Below, piece after piece: positions 45,188-58,161 of a DNA stretch of 64,000 bases. The notes beneath the pieces are model-generated. The model was given only the letters and a program-made list of their open reading frames with translations. It made no database searches and was not told the origin of the DNA. Location: NCBI GenBank assembly GCA_047967505.1, contig CM106539.1, one strand, 5' to 3'. How positions within the stretch are numbered: the stretch's first letter is position 1; the number at the start of each line of letters is the position of its first letter. The stretch comes from Dipteris shenzhenensis (taxonomy: Eukaryota > Polypodiophyta > Polypodiopsida > Gleicheniales). The translations under genes were made by a program, and so were the position numbers.

Positions 45188-45650
45188 GGAGTGCTAGGGT
45201 GAACCTAACCCACACACAATCTATCCATGTTCTTGAGGAGGAGAAAGTATATCCCACTAGTGCATGACATCAAACACAACGTCATTGTCATTGTTGCAAG
45301 TATTCCTAGCATCATGAACCAAAGTACCATATAGGCCTAGCTATCACCTAAGCATGGTTGCAAATAGAGGAGGAAAAAAATGAATAGAGAAGTCTCAATG
45401 CCAAATAATGGTAGGTGGTGAGGTTATTTTTGAGGTGTAGACTTGCAACTGAGGGTTCTTCTTCCAATATGCAACAAATGATGCCTAGTGATGTGTACAA
45501 TACATGTGTGTGCAATGTTTCATCATTTCAACTCATCCCAAAATCATGCACACAATCATTATTCAATGATGATGCCACATTCATAGCTATCCCAACCTTA
45601 GTCCCAAGCAACTCAAACACCATATACCCCTCTAACCCTTTTTCTGATGG
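45188..45650. repeat. Gypsy LTR-like segment, copy 1 (partner 53428-53888)
   Basis: About 460 bp closely related to 53428-53888. The partner adjoins a Gypsy-type primer site, so this is probably part of an LTR. Here homology breaks at 45188 into relic C and at about 45650 into a purine-rich tract. Confidence 0.75.
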
Positions 45651-45664
45651 TAATTTTGTAACAA

Positions 45665-46060
45665 AAGCAGGCAATGGAGAGAGATGGGGAAGGGGAAAAA
45701 AAGAGGGGGAAAGAGGGAGGTTGGGGAGGGAGGAAGGTGGAGGATGATGAACGAGAAGAGGGGAGCAAGAACGAATGAGGGGGAAAGAGGGGGTTGGGGA
45801 AGGAGGAGGAGGGGGAAAAGATGAGGAATGAGGAAGAAGGAAGAAAAAGGAGGGAGGAGGAAGCAGGGAGGAGATGGGAGGAGGAAATGGGTGGTGGTGG
45901 AATGGGGGAGGAGCAACCAAAAAGGGAGGAGGAAAGGGGAGGAGTAGCCAAAGGGGAGGAGGGAAGGGGGGGACTAAGGAAGTTAGGCTAGGGAGGCTAG
46001 GGAGGAGGAAAGGGAGGAGTAGCCAAAGGGGAGGAGAGAAGGGGTGAAATAGCGAGGTTA
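45665..46060 (+). repeat. GGAGGA-rich tract with a ~75-bp tandem dimer
   Basis: Purine-rich plus strand. The end holds two copies of a unit beginning GGAGGAGTAGCCAAAGGGGA (near 45938 and 46011) and containing GTTAGGCTA. Frames through it are artefacts. Confidence 0.85.
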
Positions 46061-46881
46061 GGCTAAGGAGTCTAGGAGGAGAGGCGGAAGGGATACGTGG
46101 GCTCAATTAGCTAATAGGTGGGTGAGCGGTGTGTGTGGTAGAGAGGGTACTAAGGGAGTAGATATGGGGGTGCTTCAGTTAAAATTGGAAGGAGGTTAGG
46201 GGGTCCAATAGAAAATTAGATAAAGGATAATATTATTATTTAAATCACAAGATAATGGCATGCATTTTTCCCCGCTTAAGACCATGGGGTTTTTTGGCTA
46301 AGAAGAGGCGCATTCCGACATTACGGGGCAAAATCTCACCACCATCAAGAAAACACAAGACCATAGCATCCACTGCACATAATTGGGTGATCCATCAACC
46401 ACACGGCCCCATGGAAAATCCATGAGACAGTCGCACCAATGGTGTTAAAAAGTTGCCAATGTCTCATCCATACTGTATCTCGGACCATAACTTTCACATA
46501 CAACCTTGGATTGAGGTACTGTCAAAAGAAAAAGTGAACTACTCAACTAAAAAAACAATCTTGTGCCAAAAAATCCATCATCTGGGTGGGCTATCTTGGT
46601 ACCACTGATAGCCATGCCACTTTAAATAGCTGAGAATAGTGAAATCACCAATCCCTAGAAATCTATGCACAATGACATTGGATTGACATGCTGTAAAAAG
46701 CAAAAGTGTAGTCCTCAGGGAGCTCTATAGGCTTATTACAAAAACCCCATGATTGCAGTCCATCGGCCATGTCAGATAAAATAAAATATGTAAAAGATAA
46801 CAATCAAACCCATGTAATCATGGCCCATCTGCCCCAATGTCACCAAAACACATGCATGCCATTGTAGTGGAATATCATCAA
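46061..46881. other. No gene recognised
   Basis: Nothing with family similarity. Confidence 0.45.
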
Positions 46882-47533
46882 GGTAAATACAAGGACATCC
46901 ATGACCCATGCCACCATATAAAGCACTTATATAGATAATTTGTATAAGACAAAGCATGAATCCACTGCTACCATCACCAAAGTCTCAAATATCACAATAA
47001 TGCATCATGACAACATCAGTCATACAATCGACATAAAGCATAATCGTGAAATCCACAACATCATAGAGTATAGGTGGCAATCTACCTTATGTGTCTCATG
47101 ATAGAATCCATCAGCCTAAACATATCGAGTGACAATCAAGATGCCATATTGACATAACCCTAAACCAATAAATATCATCCAGGTATCCATGGGGTAGCTG
47201 ATCCAAGGCATAGATATCATAAAACATCATCACACCATGATGCCATAGGAACCATCTATAAATCCATGGCATGAATGTCATCAGCACCATTGTAGCCACA
47301 TGCTAATGCACATAGCTTTGCATATCCATCTGACTACAAAGTTGGAGTCTTGATAACCTATCCAAAAGAATGCAATCCCTCCCATGCAATGCGTCCTAGG
47401 CACACCATATGCAACAATCCCCTGAACAAAATGGTAATGTAATGTCCAACAAGAAATCCCATGAATGATTTGCAAGATGCAAGGGGTAATGCAAGCACAT
47501 AAAAGCATGCCATGCAACTATAGACAACAATGC
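46882..47533. repeat. Dispersed repeat, copy 2 (partner 1-800)
   Basis: Near-identical to 1-800 but without the MITE and with ~110 bp that copy 1 lacks. It provides the empty site ATCGACATAAAG, equivalent to the MITE target. Confidence 0.85.
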
Positions 47534-49217
47534 CTATTGCAATAGAAAAAGTGAGTGTAAATGCAAATACAAAATAGTATATCTGGTGTCGGAAGTTGAT
47601 AAGAGGTCACTCCATGCATCTAAGCACACTCAAACACAAGGGTATGATCACTCGAAGTCTCACCCCAGCCTCAGCTACCAAGTTGATGCAATTCCCATAC
47701 TCACACCCAACTCACTATCTCTTTCAGGCGAGACGAGACCTAAAAAGCAAATATCTCTAGATCGGAATAATAGCTTTAAAATTAACAAAAGTGCATGTGA
47801 AAAAGATGTGAGTGCACATGAAAAGTGATTTCTAGGTGATGGGTCTAACATGGATTAGGCCCACCATGTGTCTCCCATCCAAAGATAGCCTAGCAGCTGT
47901 CATGCAAGTGTAGTGCACAAATAAATGCAAATCAAACCAATCCAAAAACCTAGTCCTAGATGTCAGCATGATTGGAATGATGTCAAAGTATCCGATGGTC
48001 CATCCACTCTGCCTCACAATGTCCTTAGAATTAACTGCTAGAGTGAACTGACTCACTGACCACTCAGAGCACCATCCCCACTCATCTCACTAGAGGATTG
48101 GAAGATATGTCACTGAATCCTAGTCACCTAGAGTCAACAACTGCTTAAAGTAACTACACTACATAAAAAATCATCAAACACCAAAACAAAACAAGCAATA
48201 GTTTTTAGCACAAACTCAAGCAAAAAACATACTAAAATCCATCAATGAAAACAAAAAATCAAAAAATGACACCAACTAGGCTAACCCTAGCTATCACATA
48301 TATTCCCCCAAAATGATAATCTGCTCCCTCGCAAATCATCTCCATCAGGCACACAACTCACTTGGCATGGACTCTACATAGTTCAATGGCTCACAAAAAA
48401 TGACCATACAAAGACTCAGAGGCACCACCCAAAAATTTAGAAAATCACAATCAAATGAGATGCACACATCCAAACAAATCAATACAAATCAAGAAATGTT
48501 GGTCACCATTAGATGAAGAAGATATCGGAATACCCTCACTACTTGGGTCATCCGATATCACTGAAAAAGAAAGGTGCAGAGGACTGGTGTATCAGGAAGT
48601 GTAATCTCTTCAGGTTTTTGGTAACAAGATTGCCTAAAGTGTTGGACCACTTTTGACATGTAAGGGTGATTCCTACAACACCCCATCTATCATTTGAGTG
48701 AGAAAAGTAGTTCCATTTGGTTGTGATATGTGGATGATCTCTCCTTCATATGTCTCCACTTTACAACCATTCCAACCTTGCTTCAACTGATATGGCATAT
48801 CCTCTACTGAAACAAAGGAAATGCTATCCTTGGGGATGAGACTACATGAGAATTTATAATGATCTTCAAAGGCATACAATTCATTCCACTTGCCTCTTCA
48901 TCATGTCTCTCATGAAATGTAACTCCGTGGACTCTAATGGGATATCTTGATGTTTGACACATGTGTAACAATGTTCCTTTATCGTCCTAATCATGATCGA
49001 AGGAGATTTCCAAATTGCTGGAATAGTAATATTTTTTCTCCAAGTCTTCATCGTCCATTACCATTTTTCCTTTCTGCTCTCAGGAAAGTCATTCAGTGGT
49101 CTTCACCATTTCATGGTTAAGAATGATCAGATTATCAATCAAGCACACACTATGCTATCACTACTATGTGCTAACACAAAGAAAACACCTTGTCCTAGCT
49201 TTTTGGCCCACCTTATT
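47534..49217. other. No gene recognised
   Basis: Possible weak Gypsy remnants on the minus strand at 48673-48879; not assignable. Confidence 0.35.
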
Positions 49218-52200
49218 CTAAGTGAAAGACCTACGTGTTAGCCATCTAATTTTTGTCAAGGTTTGGAGTTTGGGAAATATCTTTTTAGGTGGGCTCCATT
49301 TACTCTTATTGATAACAATTCTTCCACTTTTAGTGAATACTTGGGATTTAGGTGGTAAGGTCTTTGACAAACAGGTTTGGCATTGTCTTCCAAGTAGATT
49401 CGGTGTTGGCATAATTTGGGCGGAATGCCTTTCATGTCTTTGTAAGACCATACAATTATATCCGTGAACTCTTTAAACAAAGCCACATAATTTTTGTGCA
49501 CTCGTGATGTTGTCTGAGCACCAACGTTAATGGTTTGAGGACAATCTTCCATACCCAGATTAATGTCTTGAATGGGAGGATGTTTTAAGTAATCTACTTC
49601 CAAAGGGTCATGCATTACTTTTCCTTTTGCATATGCAAAATGCTCCAAGAGTTTAAACTCCTCCACTGTATATTCCAAGTAGAATTTTGGGTAATTGGTG
49701 GGATGATTTGTCACTGGTTTCAGTTTAGGCACCTTCTCCTTCTTTATCTTGGTGGTCACTTTGTCAGCCAACTTTGCCTTCACCATGAGATCTAATTCAA
49801 TGGGATTAACTTCCATATACCCATGCACTACTAGTACAAATGTAGGACATGCATCTTCCATCACATAGTGAACCCAAGCAGCATGTCTACTCTCACCATT
49901 TGAAGCTAAATCACCCTCATGTCTTGAACTACCGATTTCATGTAATTGTCTTGTTTTTGGATTTTCTCTTCACGTAGCAAAAGATAATAAAGCCAACATG
50001 TTTGATTTGGTTGTAGATTCTTGAAAGTAAGAAGAATCTTTGTAAGAGATGGACGAGAGATGGACACACTCTTCTAGGAAAAAAATAAAATGTAAGCTTA
50101 TATATATCCAACTATTTGTTGAGAATGATTCACTTGGTTAGAGAGTCATCCTCTATGGACTCCTACAAAGCATAAAAAAATACATCCTCTTGGTTGATTT
50201 CTGTAACTTTAATAGGGCATTTATCAATTCTAAAATTGATGACTGGATCTCTCAAATCCAAAATCTGCTGTCTAGAAACTGAAGTGTACTACATAATTTT
50301 GTCGTCACAAAGGAATCTGTTTGTCTAGGAACCAAAAGGTTTGACTCAATAAACGTTGGGAAATGAGGGTTGGATGCATTAACGTTCCATATGTCCCATC
50401 TTTCCACAATTATAACATCTCTTGGGTATCAATTCCCTCCTTCTAGTTCGTCATACAAAGCTACCAGAAGAAGTGGAAGGATGTGATTGTAGAGAAGACA
50501 CTTGTGAAGTACATTGTCATGATTCAAATAAAATGTTTGCACTTGGGTTTCCTTGTGTATCGGTAGCAAGGGTAGAACATAATTGATTCACAATTCTACT
50601 TTGAGGATGATTGGAAATTTTTTATGGAGGGAGAATTCTAACATCCATGTAGTGGGATTGATTTTTCCTTCTTGCCTTTTTTGTTGCAGTGGGAAGAGTT
50701 AAATTGTGAGAGACAATGTTGTTACTATTAGAACACAATTGTCCAATCTCTAATTGATGGTGAAAAGATTGTCATCTCCAGGGTAGCTAGTTGCTCGTAC
50801 AATGCATATTCTTGCAAATACTTTTTTGTTAGTCCTTCTAGGAACCACTTGATTAAAAACCGTTGCGATGTTCTAGGATCAAGTCTTTGTGCCAAAGATC
50901 AAACTTGTAGAATGTAGTATTTTAGTGACCAGGCCCCCTCCATTGTTGTGCTAAATAATTGTCCTAGTACGTTATCAAATCCATGTTTTCTAGATAAATC
51001 AATCCATTTACTATTGGCAATAGAAGGAGAATATAGTGACAAAGCAGGCAAAAGAGGTACCAATGGTAGAATGTTGTGGATTGTATTGTTGATTTGTTTT
51101 GTTACAATCATCATCTCTACATTAATCAAAAAAAGCATGGCCATTTACAAAGTAGCTAATTGTTCCTGGTACAATTCCACAATCTTGTAAATGTCTTCCA
51201 TTCCTTCAATAAACTATTTAATTTATTGCTCACATGAAGCATTAGTGCCAACTCCTTCTGCCAAGATTTTTTATCTTGTCAACATAGGACTAAAATAACG
51301 CATGGTCATTAACTCGAGTCATGGAAAATTTGTTAGTCTTAGGTGGTGACTCTTCTTCTGACAAATCGGACCACAGATAACCATCGTTAGCATTGTCTTC
51401 TTCATTCTACTCCACCATCACCATGTTGGCATGAACCTTGAGAAAAGCTCCTAACAAGTCAAGGATCCCTTGATCAGAATCTTCTCTCTCATTGCAATCA
51501 GCTTGGAGAACTCCTTGATCCTCGTCATCAGTTTGCAGTACCATATGATCCTTATTTGTCTTAGATTTTTGTTGTGGCTTCACACTCTGCCCTCAATCGA
51601 TTGACTTGACTTTTTCTTCCCAACTATACTTCTTGTCTTTAGAGGTACATTTTTTTGACTTGATTCCCCTTTAGGAATATTCTTTATGGTTGTTGTCACT
51701 TGCTTTGTTGGGTGTATAATAAATGGAAAATTTGGATTCAACTTTGCACTTTCTATGGCCACATTGACACCCATGGATTTTGATTCTTGCTCTCTAGTAG
51801 TATCACTTTGAGTGCTCATGACTCCAAAATAGGTATCAGAGTTGTTTGGACCATAAGAGAGATTGTGTATAGCAAGTTTCACTATGGCACTATCAGAAAT
51901 AGTCAGTGTTCCCTTGTGCCCTTCGTGTACAGCCTTTGCTTGGAATAGCCAAGGTGAAGCTAAAAGAAGGGGGTGAACATTGGTTGCTGCCAACATACAC
52001 AAGACATAATCCACTAAAAATGACAACCCAAAAATCATAGTTTTAACCCTTCCTAAGATACCTACTGGTTTGATCCTTCTTTGATCAGCAAGTCAAATAA
52101 CAAATGGAATGGGTTCCAAATTGGTCAACCCTAAACTCTTCATTGTCTCATAGGTCATAATGTTGACTTCAGACCCACCATCAATAAGCACCTCATGAAT

Positions 52201-53157
52201 AAAATAATCATCAATTTCCACCTCCAAAGTTGGTGCACTCATGTCTAAGGCTTGAGTTGTCATCATTGCAATTGTTTAGGGTTTAATGTCTCTTCAGTTG
52301 ACCAATACTGAAGACAAAACTCTTTGACATTCAAGGGATAACATAAGTAATTGGTTGAGTGTAATATTGGTCTTCACATTGTCTAGGTCCCCTAACAAAT
52401 CATAAGCTTTGGTCTAAGTGGCCAACTTAGACACTCACTTGTGTTTTCATTTTTGTCTCTTAGGCCTTCTAGGATTCTTTGATAAATCCTCAACACCTTG
52501 GAGTATCGATGCCTTTGAAGCATCATCCACATTCTTCAAAGAATTAGGGTGAACCTCTTGAAAGGTCACTTCCTTTTCTCGTTTCTTTGAAGGAACTTGA
52601 GGAGATACATTTGGCATTCTAATGGCTATTGGGCCATTGCTGAAATCACTTGCACTTTGGGAGGATTCTATGTCTGAATGGTGTCCATGATTTTTTCCAT
52701 CCAGACTCTTTGACCTCATCACTACCCCAACCATTGGGAGTGAGGAATAAGAACCAATCATTTTTGTTTTAATGAAATTGACTTGTTTTGGGGAAGATGC
52801 TACATTTGATCCAAAATCACAAATAGGTTGCATCATTTTGCGAGGGCAATCCTCACTAACATGTCCTTGCTCCTTGCATGTTCCACAAACAAGAATGTAT
52901 CCTATTTGTTTGTGAAGATTAGGATAGTTGGTAGAAATATGCCCTATCTCACCACACCAATAGCATATCACATTTCTCCTTGGTGGTTTAGGATTGCTAT
53001 TGTTATTTCCAAAATAATTGGATTGAGGCATCATTGCCATCACTTGAGGTTGGTTTTGATTCATTGTATGGCCATTATTTGCCATAGGTGCCATGACGTA
53101 GGTTTGGTACACTCCCGGAGGACATCGATAAGTGGAGGTTGCGCAGGTGAATTATAG
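49218..53157 (-). pseudogene. Ty3/Gypsy relic A: zinc knuckles, protease, Gag-like block, start of RT
   Basis: Read on the minus strand from the primer site. 53112-52447: two zinc knuckles, CGTCKEQGHVSEDC intact and CYWCGEIGHISTNY with the last Cys changed to Tyr. About 52200-52140: protease motif LIDGGSEVNIMTYE. 52040-51900: the region after it, with PWLFQAKAVHEGHKGTL. 51520-50800: a Gag-capsid-like block (YYILQV, LAQRLDPRTSQRF, WFLEGL). 49864-49256: the segment before RT, ending QHRIYLEDNAKPVCQRPYHL and NPKYSLKVEELL, then sequence breaks off and most of RT is missing. Stops are scattered throughout. A capsid-like block after protease is unusual. Confidence 0.82.
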
Positions 53158-53390
53158 TTTCTTCTTCGACACAAGTTTGTGTCGTGGTTTATCATATTGC
53201 AATTGCTACAATACTTGGATGGCTAATTGGATCCATTAAAATTTTAAGAGGTCGAACATTCATTTTGTGTTGGACATTACTTTGCCCATATCCTTTGCAT
53301 CAAACACACCACACATTCATTCTCTGGACATCATCATGAAATCCTACTAGCAATTCCCTTGGTTTCACTGAAACTTTAAGCTACACTTCT

Positions 53391-53407
53391 CCTTGGCAAC
53401 GGTGCCA
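53391..53407 (-). promoter_or_regulatory. Gypsy-type primer binding site
   Basis: The minus strand reads TGGCACCGTTGCCAAGG, one change from the TGGCGCCGTTGCC found after the 5' LTR of plant Athila/Tat-type Gypsy elements. Confidence 0.75.
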
Positions 53408-53427
53408 AAAATATATGGATGAGGAGT

Positions 53428-53888
53428 GCTACGGTGAACCTAACCCACACACAATCTATCCTCGTTCTTGAGGAGGGGAAAGTATATCCCACTAGTGCAT
53501 CGCATCAAATACAAGGTCGTTTTCTTTGTCACAAATATTCCTACCATCTCATGAACCAAACTACTATATAGGCCTCACTGTCACCTAAGCGCGGTTGCAA
53601 CCAAGGGATGGAAAAAATGAATAGAGAAGTTTCAATGCCAAATAATGGTAGACAGTGAGGTTCTTTTCAAGGTCTAGACTTGAAAGTGAGTGCTTTTCTT
53701 CCAATATGCAACAGATGATGCCTAGTGATGTGTACCATACATGTGTGTGCAATGTTTTATAATTTTAGCTCATCCCAAAATCATGCACCATCTTAGATGA
53801 TGTATGCAATGATGATGCCACATTCACAATGGTCCCAAATTTAGTCCCAAGCAACTCAAACACCGTATACTTCTCTAACCCTTTCTTG
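53428..53888 (-). repeat. Gypsy relic A 5' LTR segment (partner 45188-45650)
   Basis: Lies directly upstream of the primer site on the minus strand, so it should be the 3' part of the 5' LTR. The full LTR may extend to about 54300, where integrase of relic B begins. Confidence 0.7.
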
Positions 53889-54304
53889 AAGGCCATTTTA
53901 TAAGGAAAGTTTCACACATAGGTTACAAAGTCAAAATGAATCACACAAGCTCTTAGACCTCAAAAAAATCGCTAGACTTTATTTAGAACAATTTTAGCTC
54001 TAATTCACAAGCGGTAGGATATCTCTGGTCAAAGTTGCGGCCAAATATGCCTAGTTACAAAGGAAGTACTAGCAGATGATCTCCAAATGGAAGTTTGATT
54101 TTGTAGGCCTCTAGAGAATAAAACCCATGTTGACATTTCTGTTCAAACTTTTTTGAATCGAGTACCACCGGTTGGTAAGCTATTAGCGGTCAAACAATCA
54201 TGCACAATGGCCACTTTCCAAAGCAAGTGCTAATAGAATGCTCTTAATTGAAAATTTGACCTTACAAACTAAAGGTATAAAGAAAATAAATTGGGCATTT
54301 AGTT
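53889..54304. other. Possible remainder of the Gypsy LTR
   Basis: No coding sequence. Phrases such as TTACAAAGGAAGTAC occur twice here and just beyond. Confidence 0.35.
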
Positions 54305-57300
54305 CTAAGTTTTTAAATATGAGTCAACCGAGACCTTGGACAAAGCAATCAAAGATCTAGTCAAATTGAGCCAATTTACAAAGGAAGTACCCTCAGATTT
54401 GGGTTGATTGTGTCCCATGCTCAAGCCAACAAAGCATCCACCACATGCTTTGTCATGACAACTTTGTATTATGGAATGAACTTCGTGAGGCATCACACAT
54501 CTGTGAAGCACTTCATCATGGCACAACTTGCATAACATACCCCCAATTATGATGAAAGATGACACTTGGATTACTAGCCTCTTCATTTGAGCTTTGCTAA
54601 GATCCGTTGGCATTTCATGAATATATAGATACTCTACCACACCAAAGCACCACTCTGGCACCGCATCTACCGCAAACAGCATCACATATGAAATTCATCA
54701 TCTACACCATTATCGGATTCTTCATTGGGAATGCATGACATATGGTCAGCTAGCAAGTGAGATTTGCTCGCTTTTAAATCAATCCAAAACTGAAATTCTT
54801 ATAGAAGCAATAGCCATCTTGTGATACGTCTAGTCACTCATGGTTTGACTATCAAATATTTTAGGGCTTGATCATCTATGTAGAAGACAAATGGGTTGGC
54901 AAGTAAATAGTGACGGAATTTTTGTACCAAAAAATCATACCCAGAGCTTCCCATACAATGGTCGTGTATTTCTTTTTTGCAACCGAAAGTTGTCAACTTG
55001 CATAATAGATTGGATGGTCAAAACCTTTTTCATCCAGTTGGTAGAATACAGAGCCGACTGTAAATGCAGATGCATCAACATGCACATGGAATTCTTTTTT
55101 CCAATTAGGTGTAACCAAATCAAGTGCTTCCATCAAAGCCTTCTTTAAATCTAAAAAAGCATTATGACATAGATTGTCCCAATTGAAATCAAATTGTTTG
55201 CAAAGTAACCTTATCATTGGGGCTGCTTTGTCTGCATAATGGCATATAAATCTCCTATAAAATCCCACATGTCCTAGAAATGACTGAAGTTCTGTAACCG
55301 TTGTAGGCAGTTTCAGTTGCAAAATTTTGGAGACTTTGTTGATATCTGGCGTCAGTCCTTTCGGCAACACAACATATCCAAGTAAGAAGCTAAAAGGTAC
55401 CACAAAGATAGACTTTTTAGGGTTTAAAGACATGCTTTATACTTGACACCTCATTAAGCATTGTTGTAAGCAATCAAGATGGTTCTTTTCCCAGCTATCC
55501 ACACAAAAATCATCAAGGAATATTTCCATGAAGTCACGTAGAAAGTCTCGAAAGGTTTGGGTAACCACCCTTTGAAAAGTTGTCGTGTATTGCATAAACC
55601 AAAAGGCATTACTTGATATGCATAAGTACCCCATTCTGTAACAAAGGGTTCGCTTGATCATCAAGGTGAATGTTGACTTGATTGTAGCCACTAAATCCAT
55701 CAAGAAAAGAGTAAAGTTGTTGACTAGCCACATTGTCAAGCTCAGTGTCGATGAATAGAAGTGGAAAATGATCTTTTTTAGTTGCTACATTTAGCTTCCA
55801 ATAACCCACACATACCCTAATTTCACCATTCTTCTTTAAGACTATGACAATTGGTGACACCCGTTCACTATTGTTGATGGGATAGAGGAATCCTACATCC
55901 AAAAGTTTGTCAATCTCTTGTTTGACCTTCAGAAAGTACTTTGGATTGAGATGATAGGGTCTTTGGCAGATAGGTTTGGCATTATACTCCAAGTAAATCC
56001 TATGTTGACATAACTCAGGAGGAATACCGATCATATCCTTATACGACCAAGAAATATAACATCCTTAAGTTCCTTAAAAAGAGCCTCAGATTCATCCAAC
56101 ATTTTGGACATCAACTGAGCACCAATGTTAATCATTTGTAGAGATTCTTTAGTACCCAAATTTACTTTCTGAATAGTGGATGTTTGGGATAGTCAACTTC
56201 CAAGGGGTCATGATTGAGTTTCCCTTTCGCATAGGCAGGACACTCAAAAAGTTTGACTTCCTTCACTATATGTTTCGAGTAGAATTTTGGATAGTCAATG
56301 GGCTGATTTGTCACTAGTTTGGTTTTAGGCTCTTTATTCTTCTTTGGCTTGGTTGCTTCCTTGACCTTCAACGCACCATAAGAGCTAACTTAATGGGAGT
56401 TACTTCTGTATACCCATGTTTTGTCGGTACAAATGTAGGAGATGTATCTTCTAGCACATATTGGAACCAATGAGTTGGTCTACTCTCTATCCTAAACTCT
56501 TAGACTCAAGCCTTTTGCGATGGACAGGGCTAAGCAAGATATTATGAGAAAGACACTTTGTGCTAGTCATATCCTTTTGTTCACAATTAAAAAGAAAATC
56601 TGTCATGATCTTGTCTATATCATCCTGAAAATGGCAAGAACCTTTATAAGCATAAGACACAATACTAACAAAGAAATATTTTTGTTGATTTTTACTTTTT
56701 CTTCTAATTGAAAAAATAGAAAAAAGAAAGAAAAATACCACTAAACAATCCCTTTGTACACAAAATGTATGATCGGATTTGATTTAATGTGTCTTAAAAG
56801 GATCTTCTAAGAATTGCTCTTATGCATCAAAGAATACTTCCTCCGGACTATCTTCTTAACTCCATGGTTGAAGCTAGATATCTGAGTCTCTAAGACTTAA
56901 GATCACTCTTTTGAATGCTACAGGGGCATTTATTAATCCAAATCGTACCACCTTATTCTCCCAGCTAATATTCTTGCCATTGTTTGGCAATTCTTTGATA
57001 TATGAAGAAAATGTCATTTTTTCAGCCAAGGTAGCATTGTCGTGGTTTTGTGAATGACTCTTACTAGAAGGACATAGTGTACCACTCTAACACGTTGTTG
57101 TACTACAAGTTCCTCCAGAGTGAGACTTCTTATATCAATTCGATGTGGTAGTTCTCTCCTTTTGGCAAGTTCAGCTTGAGTAGGGATGATCGGCAAGCGA
57201 GACACAATCTCATTGATGTGCTGGCATAGATGTCCAATCCTTTGGTCAATAGCGAACAAGATTGCCATATCTAAGGCAACCAATTGTTGCTATAACACAT

Positions 57301-57505
57301 GGTTATGCATAGACACACTTTCTAACCCTTCTAGGAACCAATTGATCTGAACTTGTTGGGATGTCTGAGGGTCAAATCTTCGTGCCAAAGCTTTAACTTG
57401 CAAGACATAATCCTGAAGGATCTGGCCTTCTTGTATCGTCATATGAACAAACCTTGAGCATGGGGCTGAAAATGAATCAAGATTGTCACTGGGAGCGGTC
57501 AATAG
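54305..57505 (-). pseudogene. Ty3/Gypsy relic B: Gag-like block, RT, RNase H, integrase zinc region
   Basis: Minus strand. 57502-57014: Gag-like block (FVHMTIQEGQILQDYVLQVK, ARRFDPQTSQQVQINWFLEG). 56371-56162: linker before RT. 56034-55609: RT start (QEIDKLLDVGFLYPI, SPIVIVLKKNGEIRV, FSGYNQV). 55739-55437: RT palm with catalytic FLDD (MEIFLDDFCV). 55433-54993: RT/RNase H (LQSFLGHVGFYRRFI, FHVHVDASAFTVGSVFY). 54685-54305: integrase zinc-binding block (PHEVHSIIQSCHDKACGG). The integrase core is missing. Frameshifts and stops separate the blocks. The relic continues right of the solo LTR at 58162. Confidence 0.88.
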
Positions 57506-58156
57506 TGTTAGATATCAATGCTCCACTCTCATGTAACTATGCAGGAACCAGCTAACTCTACTTGTAAGCCCCTCATATGAGGAGAAGGCATTTGAGTAGC
57601 TTGGTTATCCGGTAGGTCTTGGTTTGGACACCAGATGGGGGCCATGTGTGGCCTGATGGCTGGACGGCTTCAGATAGAGTTGGCACACTACCAACTAGGC
57701 TACATGCAAGTGTGGGAAGGCATCGCTTGACTGACTGCACTGAGGGTAGATGGAGCATTTCCTGGGGCAGCCCACTCTCGGGTTGCTCTGTTTTGCACAC
57801 CGGTTCTACCGTATGGTCGGTGGCCTATTTTGGGACCGACCCCCAATCGACCGTTTTGGGCGGACTTTTGAGCCTAACTGACTACGACTAGTGGCTATAT
57901 AAGAGTTAAGCACGTGAAGCCCATTTCATCACTAGCTACAGCAACCTTGATTCCTTAGCATTTAGCCTCCGTCTTCTACTATTTCTAGCACAGCATCGAA
58001 GCTTCTTTCACAGGAGCGCACGGTTGGGAGGTAGCGCCATCTATTGTATCAGTTCTACAGTAATCAAATTTTTGATTCTCCATACTATCTTGTTTTCTCT
58101 CTTGCATACGAGATCCTGTTATCTGTTGAGCACAAACGTTGTATTATTTTCTTACA
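57506..58156 (+). mobile_element. Solo LTR, 651 bp, inside Gypsy relic B
   Basis: Begins TGTTAGATATC and ends CTTACA, with a perfect 5-bp target duplication AATAG (57501-57505, 58157-58161). It is more GC-rich than its surroundings and has a clear TATATAA at 57896-57902. Removing it rejoins the Gag-like reading of relic B. No primer site or internal region is present. The family differs from all other LTRs in the window. Confidence 0.93.
57896..57902 (+). promoter_or_regulatory. TATA box of the solo LTR
   Basis: TATATAA about 390 bp into the LTR, where the U3/R border would be expected. If functional it would drive transcription rightward. Confidence 0.6.
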
Positions 58157-58161
58157 AATAG

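Noticed and set aside
45528-46106. 192-codon minus-strand Pro-rich frame
   Set aside because: It runs through a GGAGGA low-complexity tract.
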